From: Flavobacterium alkalisoli
GTDB lineage: Bacteria > Bacteroidota > Bacteroidia > Flavobacteriales > Flavobacteriaceae
Assembly (NCBI RefSeq): GCF_008000935.1
Contig: NZ_CP042831.1
Location: 1,674,001-1,738,000 of the forward strand
Reading direction: 5' to 3'
DNA length: 64,000 bases
In this document: positions 35,625 through 45,212 of the stretch, piece by piece
How positions within the stretch are numbered: the stretch's first letter is position 1
Layout of the letters: each line of letters opens with the position of its first letter
Position numbers and translations under genes: made by a program
The notes under the pieces: generated by a model
Database searches by the model: none
What the model was told of the DNA's origin: nothing
The model's input: only the letters and a program-made list of their open reading frames with translations

Positions 35625-36602
35625 ATGAACGATAAAACAACAATCCTGATAACCGGAGGTGCCGGATTTATTGGTTCCAATCTATGCGATTACTTTGTTG
35701 GTAAAGGTTATAAGGTGGTTTGTCTGGATAATTTCTCTACAGGTTTTAAAAAGAATATTGAACATCTTTTAGCTAATCCTTATTTTACCTTATTTGAAGG
35801 TGATATAAGAAGTTTCGAAGATTGTAAAAAAGCAGTTTCCGGAGTTCAATATGTATTACATCAGGCTGCATTAGGCTCGGTACCCAGGTCTATTAATGAT
35901 CCTGTTACAACTAATGAGGTTAATGTAAGCGGATTTTTAAATATGCTAACAGCGTCACGTGATGCTAAAGTGAAAAGGTTTGTGTATGCTGCAAGTTCAT
36001 CAACATATGGTGACTCTGAATCTCTCCCTAAAACAGAAGAAAAAATTGGTAAGCCGCTATCGCCTTATGCGGTAACAAAGTATGTTAATGAGTTGTATGC
36101 TGATGTTTTTAGTAAAACATACGGGCTTGAAACCATAGGTTTAAGGTATTTTAATGTTTTTGGAAGGCGCCAGGACCCGAATGGTGCTTATGCAGCAGTA
36201 ATACCCAAATTTGTTATGCAGTTTATGAAGTATGAAAGTCCTGTGGTTAATGGAGATGGTAATTATTCCAGAGATTTTACATATATAGATAACGTTTTAC
36301 AGATGAATGAGCTAGCTATGCTTGTTCAAAATCCCAAGGCTGTCAATACAGTTTATAATACAGCTTTTGGAGAGAGGACTACTTTAAATGAGTTAATAGG
36401 CTATTTAAAAGAGTTTTTGTCTGGTTATGATCAAGAGATTAAGAAGGTAGAGGTTGTTTATGGTCCAAACAGGACAGGTGATATACCTCATTCTTTAGCT
36501 AGTATAGATAAAGCAGTTGAGCTGTTGGGTTATTCTCCTGAATATTCTTTAAAGAATGGGTTAAGAGAAGCAGTAAAATGGTATAAGGATAATTTAAGAT
36601 AA
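35625..36602 (+). CDS. UDP-N-acetylhexosamine 4-epimerase (WbpP/TviC-like)
   Basis: Extended short-chain dehydrogenase/reductase, 325 residues, with the NAD-binding GGAGFIGSNL, the SSSTYGD motif, catalytic YAVTK, and LGSVPRSINDP, which is typical of WbpP-type UDP-GlcNAc/GalNAc C4-epimerases. It is the first gene of the polysaccharide locus and is followed after 15 nt by a WbpO/TviB-like dehydrogenase. Together they would make UDP-GalNAcA from UDP-GlcNAc. The epimerase subtype is inferred from motif similarity. Confidence 0.85.
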   Translation: MNDKTTILITGGAGFIGSNLCDYFVGKGYKVVCLDNFSTGFKKNIEHLLANPYFTLFEGDIRSFEDCKKAVSGVQYVLHQAALGSVPRSINDPVTTNEVNVSGFLNMLTASRDAKVKRFVYAASSSTYGDSESLPKTEEKIGKPLSPYAVTKYVNELYADVFSKTYGLETIGLRYFNVFGRRQDPNGAYAAVIPKFVMQFMKYESPVVNGDGNYSRDFTYIDNVLQMNELAMLVQNPKAVNTVYNTAFGERTTLNELIGYLKEFLSGYDQEIKKVEVVYGPNRTGDIPHSLASIDKAVELLGYSPEYSLKNGLREAVKWYKDNLR

Positions 36603-36617
36603 ACGCACTTTAGTTAT

Positions 36618-37889
36618 ATGAGAATTGCTATAATAGGACTTGGTTATGTTGGATTGCCTTTGGCAAGATTATTTGCTACTAAGTATTCTGTAATAGGCTT
36701 TGATATTAATCAAAAGCGCGTTGAAGAATTAAATATTGCTAAAGATAGTACTCTTGAAGTGGATAAAGAGGAGTTAGAGTCTGTTTTAGTTGATAGTATA
36801 CCCGATAGTTCCGGGTTGTATTGTACTACAAATATTGATGATATTGCCAATTGTAATTATTACATAATAACTGTTCCTACACCTATAGATAAAAATAATA
36901 GGCCAGACTTAAATCCTTTATATAAGTCCAGTGAAACAGTTGGTAAAGTTTTAAAAAAAGGAGATATTGTTATTTATGAGTCTACCGTTTATCCCGGAGT
37001 TACAGAAGAAGAATGTGTGCCGGTCCTGGAAAAAGTAAGCGGGTTAAAGTTTAATACAGATTTTTATACGGGCTATTCTCCCGAGAGAATAAACCCCGGA
37101 GATAAATTGCATACTGTTGATAAGATTCTTAAAGTTACTGCCGGATCTACACCGGAAATAGGTGAGAAAGTAAACGAACTTTATAAATCTGTTATAATAG
37201 CAGGTACACATTTAGCACCTTCAATTAAAGTTGCTGAAGCGGCCAAAGTGATTGAGAATGCTCAAAGAGATATAAATATAGCTTTTGTAAATGAGCTTTC
37301 TAAAATATTTAACCGTTTAGACATTGATACACAATCTGTACTTGAGGCGGCCAATACAAAATGGAATTTTCTTCCTTTTAAACCTGGTTTAGTTGGCGGA
37401 CATTGTATAGGGGTGGATCCATATTATTTAGCCCAAAAGGCACAGGAAGTAGGCTATCATCCTGAAATTATTTTAGCAGGTAGACGTCTTAATGATAGTA
37501 TGGGAGAATATGTAGCTTCTCAGGTTGTTAAACTGATGATTAAAAAAGGGATAGTTATAAATGGATCAAATGTTCTTATGCTAGGGATAGCTTTTAAAGA
37601 AAATTGTCCTGATGTAAGAAACACAAAAATTGTTGACGTTATAAACAAGTTAAAAGAATATAGTGTCAATATAATCGTTTATGATCCTGTAGTTAATCCT
37701 GATGAGGTTGAAAAAGAATATGGTTTTAAAACCATAAATATATTACCGGAACTAAAGTTTGATGGTGTGGTTTTAGGAGTAGCCCACAATGAATTTAATG
37801 ATTTAGAGTTAAATAAATTAACAAAAGAAATTAGTGTTATTTATGATGTAAAAGGTGTTATTAAAGGAGAGGTTGACGGTAAATTATGA
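36618..37889 (+). CDS. UDP-N-acetylhexosamine 6-dehydrogenase (WbpO/TviB-like)
   Basis: Nucleotide-sugar dehydrogenase of the UDP-Glc/GDP-Man DH family, 423 residues, oxidising C6 to a carboxylate in two NAD-dependent steps. Seen: NAD-binding [54 protein letters not shown] and catalytic Cys in [15 protein letters not shown]. Those sequences are characteristic of the UDP-GalNAc/UDP-GlcNAc dehydrogenase branch. Paired with the upstream epimerase. Confidence 0.88.
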   Translation: MRIAIIGLGYVGLPLARLFATKYSVIGFDINQKRVEELNIAKDSTLEVDKEELESVLVDSIPDSSGLYCTTNIDDIANCNYYIITVPTPIDKNNRPDLNPLYKSSETVGKVLKKGDIVIYESTVYPGVTEEECVPVLEKVSGLKFNTDFYTGYSPERINPGDKLHTVDKILKVTAGSTPEIGEKVNELYKSVIIAGTHLAPSIKVAEAAKVIENAQRDINIAFVNELSKIFNRLDIDTQSVLEAANTKWNFLPFKPGLVGGHCIGVDPYYLAQKAQEVGYHPEIILAGRRLNDSMGEYVASQVVKLMIKKGIVINGSNVLMLGIAFKENCPDVRNTKIVDVINKLKEYSVNIIVYDPVVNPDEVEKEYGFKTINILPELKFDGVVLGVAHNEFNDLELNKLTKEISVIYDVKGVIKGEVDGKL

Positions 37890-37973
37890 GAATTAAATTG
37901 TTAATTCATAAAAATGGGCTTATTTTAGCCGTTTTTTATAATTTTTTTGAAAAGCAGATTTATTAAAAGAGAT

Positions 37974-39368
37974 ATGTTAAAAGTAAAAAATATATGCTGT
38001 ATAGGAGCTGGTTATGTAGGAGGACCTACCATGGCTGTAATTGCTCATAAATGTCCTGATGTTAAAGTGACAGTTGTTGATCTTAATGAAGCGAGAATTA
38101 AAGCATGGAATGATAAAGATATTACAAAGCTACCTATATATGAGCCGGGGCTTGAAAATATTGTTAAAGAAGCAAGAGATAGAAATCTGTTTTTTTCGAC
38201 AGATGTTGAAAAAGCTATAGATGAGGCAGAAATGATTTTTATTTCTGTTAATACACCTACTAAAACTTATGGTTTAGGTAAAGGTATGGCAGCAGATTTA
38301 AAATATATTGAACTTTGTGCCAGACAAATTGCAGCTGTTGCCAAAACGGATAAAATTGTTGTGGAGAAATCAACATTACCTGTTAGAACAGCTGAGGCTA
38401 TAAAAAATATTTTAGATAATACCGGTAATGGAGTGAAATTTCAAATTTTATCTAATCCGGAATTTTTAGCAGAAGGTACAGCTGTACAAGACTTATTAAG
38501 CCCAGACAGAGTTTTGATAGGAGGGGATTTGGATGAAGAAGGGCAGGTTGCTATACAGGCTTTAGTAGATATTTATGCAAACTGGGTTGACAGAGATAAA
38601 ATATTGACAACAAATGTTTGGTCTTCGGAACTATCCAAGCTTACTGCAAATGCATTTTTAGCCCAAAGGGTATCTTCCATTAATGCCATGTCAGAATTAT
38701 GTGAAAAGACTGGTGCTAATGTGAATGAAGTTGCAAAAGCAATAGGTATGGACAGTAGAATAGGTTCTAAGTTCCTAAAAGCCTCTGTTGGATTCGGGGG
38801 ATCGTGTTTTCAGAAAGACATATTGAATTTAGTATACATAGCTAAATCATATGGACTTAATGAAGTTGCAGATTACTGGGAACAGGTAATCATAATGAAT
38901 GATCATCAAAAAAGGCGTTTTGCAGCTAATATAGTAAAGACACTTTATAATACTGTCTCAGGTAAGAAGATAGTTTTCTTAGGCTGGGCTTTTAAGAAAG
39001 ATACTAATGATACAAGAGAGTCTGCAGCTATTTATGTTGCCGATGACCTGCTTAATGAGCAAGCGAATATAGCTGTTTATGATCCTAAAGTTTCACAACA
39101 GAAAATTTTATCAGATTTAAATTATTTAGGAACAAGAAGTGAAACTGAAAACAGTGAAAGCGTAAAAGTATACGAAGATCCTTATGAGATATGTAAAGAT
39201 GCTCATGCAATAGCCATATTAACAGAGTGGGATGAATTTAAAGATTATGATTGGCAGAGGATATATGATAAAATGAAAAAACCTGCCTTTGTTTTTGATG
39301 GTAGGAATATACTGGATGGTGAGAAATTAAATAAAATTGGGTTCGTTTATAAAAATATTGGAAGTTAG
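37974..39368 (+). CDS. UDP-glucose 6-dehydrogenase
   Basis: Second nucleotide-sugar dehydrogenase, making UDP-glucuronate. It resembles the eukaryote-like Ugd type: [64 protein letters not shown] and catalytic Cys in [21 protein letters not shown] 37974 gives [17 protein letters not shown] (464 residues); an upstream TTG at 37947 is in frame but adds an implausible N-terminus. The 84-nt gap before it has no clear promoter. Confidence 0.93.
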   Translation: MLKVKNICCIGAGYVGGPTMAVIAHKCPDVKVTVVDLNEARIKAWNDKDITKLPIYEPGLENIVKEARDRNLFFSTDVEKAIDEAEMIFISVNTPTKTYGLGKGMAADLKYIELCARQIAAVAKTDKIVVEKSTLPVRTAEAIKNILDNTGNGVKFQILSNPEFLAEGTAVQDLLSPDRVLIGGDLDEEGQVAIQALVDIYANWVDRDKILTTNVWSSELSKLTANAFLAQRVSSINAMSELCEKTGANVNEVAKAIGMDSRIGSKFLKASVGFGGSCFQKDILNLVYIAKSYGLNEVADYWEQVIIMNDHQKRRFAANIVKTLYNTVSGKKIVFLGWAFKKDTNDTRESAAIYVADDLLNEQANIAVYDPKVSQQKILSDLNYLGTRSETENSESVKVYEDPYEICKDAHAIAILTEWDEFKDYDWQRIYDKMKKPAFVFDGRNILDGEKLNKIGFVYKNIGS

Positions 39369-39397
39369 TAGCAAATAATAAAAAATATACCGTATTT

Positions 39398-40462
39398 ATG
39401 ATACGTAAGCTAATAATGTTTTTTTTCTACTTATTTAATGTTTCGGTATTTTCTCAGAATATACAAACAGTTGATGAATGGGAAAAGAAATTTTTAAAAA
39501 ATTGGGATAAAGAATATAGTATAGCTTATGTGCAAAGTACTTCTGGGGATAGTTGGAAATTTTATAATCTTGCCTATTCTATTGATGCCAATAATGCTAT
39601 GTTTCAAGCTACAGGTAAAACCATCTATTTAGACAGGGCATTATTATATATAAATAATATTCAGAAATCTGCAATTGTTTCTGCTAAAATAAAGAAAAGT
39701 CAGTTTAAAGATAATTATTTAGGATGGCCAAACCATACTGCACCATCATTAGGAGATGATGGTAAAGAGTATCCTTTATTTGAAAGTTACTGCTGGAGGT
39801 ATATAACGTCATTATTGTATATTATAAAAAAATCTCCTGCTATTTATTCTAATAAAAAATACAAGAGCCAGTTTGATTCAATTTTAGCGTTCACAGAGAA
39901 GAATATTTTTGATAAATGGTATAGTAGAGGCGAAAACAATATCTATAGGAGTAATGTACATATGTCTTCTCATTGGGCAAGGATTAGTATGGATTTATAT
40001 TTAATAACCAGTAAAGCCAAATATAAAAAAGTAACGGATTTTTTTATTGATAAATTTAAAAATCAAATAATTGTTAATCCTAAAAATAAAAATGCTATAT
40101 CTTGGAAAGCTTCGTGGAAAGAAGGCAAAGCCCAAGATGTTGGGCACGGAAATGCAGTTGTTTCTACCGTTATTGATATGTATGAAAAAAAAACAGCATT
40201 CAATAATATGGATATTGATAACCTCATAATTACTTTTGATAAAGTTATTTGGAAAAGTTCTTATGAATTTGCAGAAAGATTTGATGGGTCAGGTAATGGA
40301 TCAGGTTGGTTTACAGACGGACTTATTAAGTTAGGGAGGTATAGTCGTGCTCTCCAAAGAAGATTAGAAAAACATGATAAAGGAAGGAGTACTCAATTTT
40401 ACGGGAATTGTGCATTAAACTCACGAATATTACTTGCAGGCAAACCAGTATATCCAAATTAA
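39398..40462 (+). CDS. Secreted alpha/alpha-toroid protein, possible polysaccharide lyase or hydrolase
   Basis: Exported protein of 354 residues with signal peptide MIRKLIMFFFYLFNVSVFSQ. The remainder is helical with repeating aromatic-rich helix pairs such as YLDRALLYINNIQKS and SHWARISMDLYLITSKAKY, and contains AQDVGHGNAVVSTVIDMYEK and NGSGWFTDGLIKLGRYS. This pattern suggests an (alpha/alpha) toroid as in many lyases and unsaturated-glucuronyl hydrolases. I do not recognise a specific family. Within a capsule locus it could trim or release the acidic polymer (inference). Confidence 0.55.
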   Translation: MIRKLIMFFFYLFNVSVFSQNIQTVDEWEKKFLKNWDKEYSIAYVQSTSGDSWKFYNLAYSIDANNAMFQATGKTIYLDRALLYINNIQKSAIVSAKIKKSQFKDNYLGWPNHTAPSLGDDGKEYPLFESYCWRYITSLLYIIKKSPAIYSNKKYKSQFDSILAFTEKNIFDKWYSRGENNIYRSNVHMSSHWARISMDLYLITSKAKYKKVTDFFIDKFKNQIIVNPKNKNAISWKASWKEGKAQDVGHGNAVVSTVIDMYEKKTAFNNMDIDNLIITFDKVIWKSSYEFAERFDGSGNGSGWFTDGLIKLGRYSRALQRRLEKHDKGRSTQFYGNCALNSRILLAGKPVYPN

Positions 40463-40466
40463 TGTT

Positions 40467-41792
40467 ATGCAAAATAATTTAAATAAGCTGCTCTCAAAAA
40501 TTAAAAATGATAAGCAAATTATACTAAAGCTCATGCAGACTGCTTTTACTAGGGCTGTTTCTGCTTTTGGTACTTTTGTATTTAATTTTGTTTTAGCAAG
40601 ATATTTAGGCGCTACTGAGCTTGGGAATTTTATGATAGCATATTCTCTGTTAATCGGACTCGGTTTTTTTGCAAGGTTTGGATTATCCTCAGCTATTATG
40701 AGATTTGCTGCTATTATGTATTCTGAAAAACAATTTGGGAAAATTAGAAAATTAAGACAAGATGTTTTCTTTATATCTTTAGTTGTAACAATAGTTTTTG
40801 GAGTTTTTCTTGTTTTATTTAGAGATTATATATCTACTGTTTTTTTTAACAGTAATAAGGTGAGTGATATTTTGTTAGTTTTTGCATTTGCATTACCTTT
40901 TTATTCATATCAAACTATCCAGTCTTCTTTTTTTAAAGCATATGCTAAGCCTCAAATAGCACCTTTTTTTGAGGTTGGATTGACTACTTTTATAACAGGA
41001 ACTTCGATTGCGATATTAGCCTGGTTTGGGATGAATATTAATGGGGTAAATGCAAGTATAGTATTCTTTTTTGCTTCAGTGATAGTTGCTTTAATGGGAT
41101 ATATAATGCTTAATAGAATAGTTAAAAAAGCTCAGTCTGGAAATGAATATCAAAAGGAAAATTATACAGGTTTTTTTTCAAGTCTGCCAGATTATGCTTT
41201 GTCTGCCTTTACAGGTTATTTGCTAAAGTTTAGTCCAACGATAATTTTAGGACTTTATGCTTCAAGTAAAGATGTAGGATTGTATTCTTTGGCAAATAGT
41301 ACGGCTTTTGTTGTTAACTTTGTGTTATGGATTGTTAGTACAGTATATGCGCCTCATTTTGCTAATTCTTATTATAAAAATGAAATGAATGAATTGAGGA
41401 GGTTAGTTAGGAATTCTACCTTATATATGATGATTATTGCGTTGCCTATATTTATTGTAATAGTTTCATTTCCAACATTTATATTGGGGCTGTTTGGGGA
41501 AGAATTTAAAGAGGCAAAGAATGCATTATTAATTATGGCTGTAGCACAACTTTTTAATGTTGCAACTGGACCGGTATATTTTCTGCTGAACATGACAGGG
41601 CATGAAAAATATTTGAGAAATATTGTTATATGTACTGCTATTGTTAGCGTATTGTCTTCCTTTTTACTTTCACCTTATTATGGTTTTATGGGGGCAGCAA
41701 TTTCCTCAGCGTTGGGGTTAGTGTTACAAAATGCCATTGCATTTTCAGTTTCAAAGAAGTATTTAGGAATAAGTTTTTTTAACAAAGAATAA
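40467..41792 (+). CDS. Polysaccharide flippase (Wzx-like)
   Basis: Integral membrane protein of 441 residues with about 12-14 hydrophobic segments, of the polysaccharide flippase/MATE-like (MVF) superfamily that moves undecaprenyl-linked repeat units across the inner membrane. The N-terminal FTRAVSAFGTFVFNFVLARY and LGATELGNFMIAYSLL are typical. ATG 40467, 4 nt after the preceding stop, is preferred over an overlapping TTG at 40434. The Wzy-like gene starts immediately after its stop. Confidence 0.88.
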   Translation: MQNNLNKLLSKIKNDKQIILKLMQTAFTRAVSAFGTFVFNFVLARYLGATELGNFMIAYSLLIGLGFFARFGLSSAIMRFAAIMYSEKQFGKIRKLRQDVFFISLVVTIVFGVFLVLFRDYISTVFFNSNKVSDILLVFAFALPFYSYQTIQSSFFKAYAKPQIAPFFEVGLTTFITGTSIAILAWFGMNINGVNASIVFFFASVIVALMGYIMLNRIVKKAQSGNEYQKENYTGFFSSLPDYALSAFTGYLLKFSPTIILGLYASSKDVGLYSLANSTAFVVNFVLWIVSTVYAPHFANSYYKNEMNELRRLVRNSTLYMMIIALPIFIVIVSFPTFILGLFGEEFKEAKNALLIMAVAQLFNVATGPVYFLLNMTGHEKYLRNIVICTAIVSVLSSFLLSPYYGFMGAAISSALGLVLQNAIAFSVSKKYLGISFFNKE

Positions 41793-42920
41793 ATGCTGCA
41801 AGCTACAAATAAAAAGAAGGGAAGTTGGATACTTTTTGTAATCCTCTTTTTTGTTAATATTGGTTTTAAGGAGGTTATTAGGTTTTTAGAAGTTAATGAC
41901 TTCCTGTTAGAAGGTATATTTGTATTGACATTTATATCTCTTATGATATTTTTTATCAGTAATACTTATCAGCTAAAAAATATCCTTTGGTTAGTCGTTT
42001 TGTTTTACTTTTTTTTATTATTTATGTCTTTTCAGAATTTAGACATTTTAAAAGTTGAATATGGATTACAAAAAGTATTTTTAGGACTATTTGTTCCTGT
42101 TTTATGTATTATTGTTTTTAATAGATATGAATGGGATGATAAGAGTGTTCTTAAATATTTGATAATATCTGTTTCTATTATTAGTATAATAGGTATACTT
42201 TACAAGCTTAAGGGAGGCTTTTTTGATAGATCGGTTTCCTTTGGTTTGCTTGGCTCTATTCCTTTTGGATGGGTAAACGGGATGGCTTTTTTATCTTTAG
42301 TGTTGGTTAGAGAAAAGAGTTTTAAACAAATAGTTCTTTCTTTATTTTTTCTGACGATGATCATTTGGACTGGATCAAAGGGGCCACTATTAGGGGTAGT
42401 CTTAGTTTGTTTAATTTTTTGGAATAGGGTTTTAGGAAAGAAAGTAAGTACTAAAATTATAGTATTTAGTATAGTATGTATTGCGTTTTTTATTCTATTA
42501 ATATATAGTGATGATATTAGATCAGTAAGGATGATTATAGACTTTTTAGCTGATCCTGAAGAATATTCTGAAGGCGTAGGTAAAGGTTCTGTTGGTACAA
42601 GGCAGGAGTATATAGCTACTTCTTGGAAACTGTTTTTAGAAAATCCAATATTTGGTGTAGGTTTTGGGGGTTGGCAAAGTAATTTCACAGATCATAAATA
42701 CCCTCATAATGTTTCAATGGAGATGTTAGCTGAAACAGGATTTGTAGGGTTTGTTTTTTTTCTTTATTTATTGTTTAAGCTAAAGTACAAAAAGATAATT
42801 GCTTATGTTGGTTTATATGGTATGATGACACTTCTATTTAGCGGTGATTTTTCATATTTTCGTTATGCTTTTTTTCCGCTGTTACTGGCTTATGTTTCAA
42901 ATGATAATACTAAATTATAG
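41793..42920 (+). CDS. O-antigen/capsule polymerase-like membrane protein (Wzy-like)
   Basis: Membrane protein of 375 residues with about 10 hydrophobic segments and a large external loop before the end. The O-antigen ligase/polymerase family feature NPIFGVGFGGWQSNF, followed by YPHNVSMEMLAETGFVGFVF, is present. In a Wzx/Wzy pathway it polymerises repeat units on the periplasmic face. A WaaL-type ligase cannot be excluded by sequence, but the context (Wzx, Wza, Wzc) favours Wzy. Confidence 0.82.
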   Translation: MLQATNKKKGSWILFVILFFVNIGFKEVIRFLEVNDFLLEGIFVLTFISLMIFFISNTYQLKNILWLVVLFYFFLLFMSFQNLDILKVEYGLQKVFLGLFVPVLCIIVFNRYEWDDKSVLKYLIISVSIISIIGILYKLKGGFFDRSVSFGLLGSIPFGWVNGMAFLSLVLVREKSFKQIVLSLFFLTMIIWTGSKGPLLGVVLVCLIFWNRVLGKKVSTKIIVFSIVCIAFFILLIYSDDIRSVRMIIDFLADPEEYSEGVGKGSVGTRQEYIATSWKLFLENPIFGVGFGGWQSNFTDHKYPHNVSMEMLAETGFVGFVFFLYLLFKLKYKKIIAYVGLYGMMTLLFSGDFSYFRYAFFPLLLAYVSNDNTKL

Positions 42921-42924
42921 ATAA

Positions 42925-43977
42925 ATGAGTAATATTTTTATACCTGTTGTAGGGCAATTCACAAATATTGGGGATGTATTACATAGACGAGAGTTGCTAA
43001 GTTGGCTTAAAAATGCAGGTACTTTGCATATTTATGTAGGTAATGCGCCTGATAGTTTCATAGAGGGGTTAAAGCTAGATAATAAAGTAGTTATATATAA
43101 AAGTTTAATAAAATGGCTTATAAAACTAAGTTTTTCAGGATTTAATAAAACAAATTTTGTTTTTAATCCAGGAGAAATACGTTTAGGAAGTCGAAGGTTA
43201 AAAGGAGAAATTCTGTTGTTTCCTTTTCAATGTCTTGTTAGATTAAAAAATGGAAAAGTTTTAAGAGTAGGTATAGCTGCTATGTCTAACAGCAGAAGCA
43301 AAAATATTTGGTTATGGAAATTGCTATTTATGCCTACATCACAGGTTTATTGGAGAACAAATCACAGTAGAGATTTATTTGGAATAGGTGAGGTAATACC
43401 TGATTTGGCTTTTTATGATATTTCAAATGATTTATTAGAAAATAATGTTTCTAGAGAATATTTGACAATATCAATGCGAGGTGATAGACCTTTTCCTACA
43501 GATTCATGGTTTAAAGCTGTGAAAAATTTTGCTACTGACTATAGTCTTAAAATAAAGGTAGTTGCTCAAGTTAGAATGGATAATGCGAGAACTGTTGAAA
43601 TAGCTTCAAAATTAAATGCAGATGAATTAATATGGCCTGACAAATATACTCATACGGTACAGGAAGAGGCATTGTGTATGATATATGAAAAAACAAAGCT
43701 TATTTTAAGTGATAGGCTTCATGTTTTAATTTTAGCTTTTTCAAAAGGGGCAATTCCTGCTAATATATTGCCGAAGTTAAGTGAAAAGGTTCAACACCAT
43801 TTTGATGTTTTAGGAATGGAAAATATTAGTATTTTAGATTCGGGATATGAAGATGTTTTATATGAATTTTTGAAAGAAAAATATCTAGACTCACAAGTTT
43901 TGATCAACTTGCCAAAAGCGAAAGAAAAATTAGACTTATGCAGAAATGAAATAATAAGAGGCTTGAAAAAAAATTAA
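42925..43977 (+). CDS. Polysaccharide pyruvyl transferase-family protein A
   Basis: Cytoplasmic protein of 350 residues of the polysaccharide pyruvyl transferase family (PF04230), which adds ketal pyruvate to sugars. It shows the N-terminal GQFTNIGDVLHRRELLSWL, the ISMRGDRPFPTD segment and the C-terminal SDRLHVLILAFSKGAIPA, a signature of the family. It is 4 nt after the Wzy-like gene. A second family member lies at 46490. Confidence 0.78.
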   Translation: MSNIFIPVVGQFTNIGDVLHRRELLSWLKNAGTLHIYVGNAPDSFIEGLKLDNKVVIYKSLIKWLIKLSFSGFNKTNFVFNPGEIRLGSRRLKGEILLFPFQCLVRLKNGKVLRVGIAAMSNSRSKNIWLWKLLFMPTSQVYWRTNHSRDLFGIGEVIPDLAFYDISNDLLENNVSREYLTISMRGDRPFPTDSWFKAVKNFATDYSLKIKVVAQVRMDNARTVEIASKLNADELIWPDKYTHTVQEEALCMIYEKTKLILSDRLHVLILAFSKGAIPANILPKLSEKVQHHFDVLGMENISILDSGYEDVLYEFLKEKYLDSQVLINLPKAKEKLDLCRNEIIRGLKKN

Positions 43978-43987
43978 AATTGAAATA

Positions 43988-45205
43988 ATGAATATACTAT
44001 ACTTTCATCAATATTTTAAAACTCCCCAAGAACCTGGAGGTACAAGATCGTATTGGATTGCAAAAGAACTAATAGGAAGAGGGCATAAAGTCACTATTAT
44101 AACAGCTTCATCGCAATTTACTAAGCAAGTTCATGAAACAATTGTTGATGGTATTAATGTTATTTATATCCAAGAGTCATACAATCAAGAAATGGGGTTC
44201 TATAGGCGTTTAAAAGCATTTTGTCGATTTATGTATAAATCGACAAAAATAGGATTAAAATATAGTGACGTTGATTTGGTTATTGCTACATCAACTCCTC
44301 TCACGATTGGTGTGCCTGCTTTGATGTTGAAATGGTTAAAGAAAGTTCCGTATATATTTGAAGTTAGAGATCTATGGCCTGAAGTTCCTATACAAATGGG
44401 AGCAATAAAAAATCCTTTACTTATAAAAGTTACAAAATTTTTTGAAAAGATTATATATCAAAATGCTACACATGTTGTTTCACTTTCACCTGGAATGAGG
44501 GATGGAGTGATAAAGTATATTCCTTACGAAAAGACATCCATGATACCTAATATGGCAAAGAAAGATGAATTTTGGCCAAGGGAGAAAAATTATAAGCTCA
44601 TGAAAGAGTTAGGTCTAAATCAAGATTCTTTTAAAATAATACATTTTGGAGCATTGGGTTTAGCAAATGGTATTGAAAGCGTGATTGAAACTGCTGAATT
44701 GTTAAAAAATGACTTTACTATTGAATTTGTTTTTTTAGGAGGTGGAGCAATGGAATCGAGGATAAAGGAAAAAATTGAGTTATTATCCTTAAAAAACGTT
44801 AAATTATTAGGAAGGTATCCAATGAGGGAAACTTCGGAAATTGTAAACTTTTGTGATGTTTCTTTAGTTTCTTTTTTAAATTTACCTATTTTAAGCACGA
44901 ACTCTCCTAATAAATTGTTTGATTCTCTTTCTGCAGGCAAACCAATTATAGTTAATTCTGCAGGTTGGACAAAAGATTTAGTTGAGGATTATGTGTGCGG
45001 TTTTTATGTTAATTTTGATGCCCCATCCGATTTAGTAGAAAAAATAAAGTTTTTACAAAAAAATACTCATATTCAGCTAAGTATGGGGGAGCAGTCAAGG
45101 TCTTTAGCGTTAAATAAGTTTGATAAAACTATACTGTGTAAAGAATTTGGAGATATTGTAGAAAAAATAGAATCTCAAAAATATTCTTTGAATTATAAAA
45201 ATTAA
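43988..45205 (+). CDS. Glycosyltransferase family 4 protein (WbuB-like)
   Basis: GT-B glycosyltransferase of 405 residues. It begins MNILYFHQYFKTPQEPGGTR, typical of the WbuB/WbnK-like group, with EVRDLWPEVPIQMGAI and VVSLSPGMRDG in the N-lobe. In the C-lobe are IHFGALGLANGIESVI and LFDSLSAGKPIIVNSAGW, the nucleotide-sugar-binding part. It is the only clear glycosyltransferase besides the initiating sugar transferase, suggesting a short repeat or missing partners elsewhere. The sugar donor is not known. Confidence 0.9.
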   Translation: MNILYFHQYFKTPQEPGGTRSYWIAKELIGRGHKVTIITASSQFTKQVHETIVDGINVIYIQESYNQEMGFYRRLKAFCRFMYKSTKIGLKYSDVDLVIATSTPLTIGVPALMLKWLKKVPYIFEVRDLWPEVPIQMGAIKNPLLIKVTKFFEKIIYQNATHVVSLSPGMRDGVIKYIPYEKTSMIPNMAKKDEFWPREKNYKLMKELGLNQDSFKIIHFGALGLANGIESVIETAELLKNDFTIEFVFLGGGAMESRIKEKIELLSLKNVKLLGRYPMRETSEIVNFCDVSLVSFLNLPILSTNSPNKLFDSLSAGKPIIVNSAGWTKDLVEDYVCGFYVNFDAPSDLVEKIKFLQKNTHIQLSMGEQSRSLALNKFDKTILCKEFGDIVEKIESQKYSLNYKN

Positions 45206-45212
45206 AAAATCC

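Noticed and set aside
37903..37950. Possible terminator in the gap between the two nucleotide-sugar dehydrogenase genes
   Set aside because: Only a 4-bp GGCT/AGCC core with two mismatches next to a T-rich stretch; too weak to report as a feature.
37947..37973. TTG start of the Ugd gene at 37947
   Set aside because: It would add nine basic residues before the conserved Rossmann start; ATG 37974 gives the expected N-terminus.
42200..42688. Open frame of 162 codons on the minus strand inside the Wzy-like gene
   Set aside because: Lies fully antisense to a membrane protein gene; no start context or recognisable domain.
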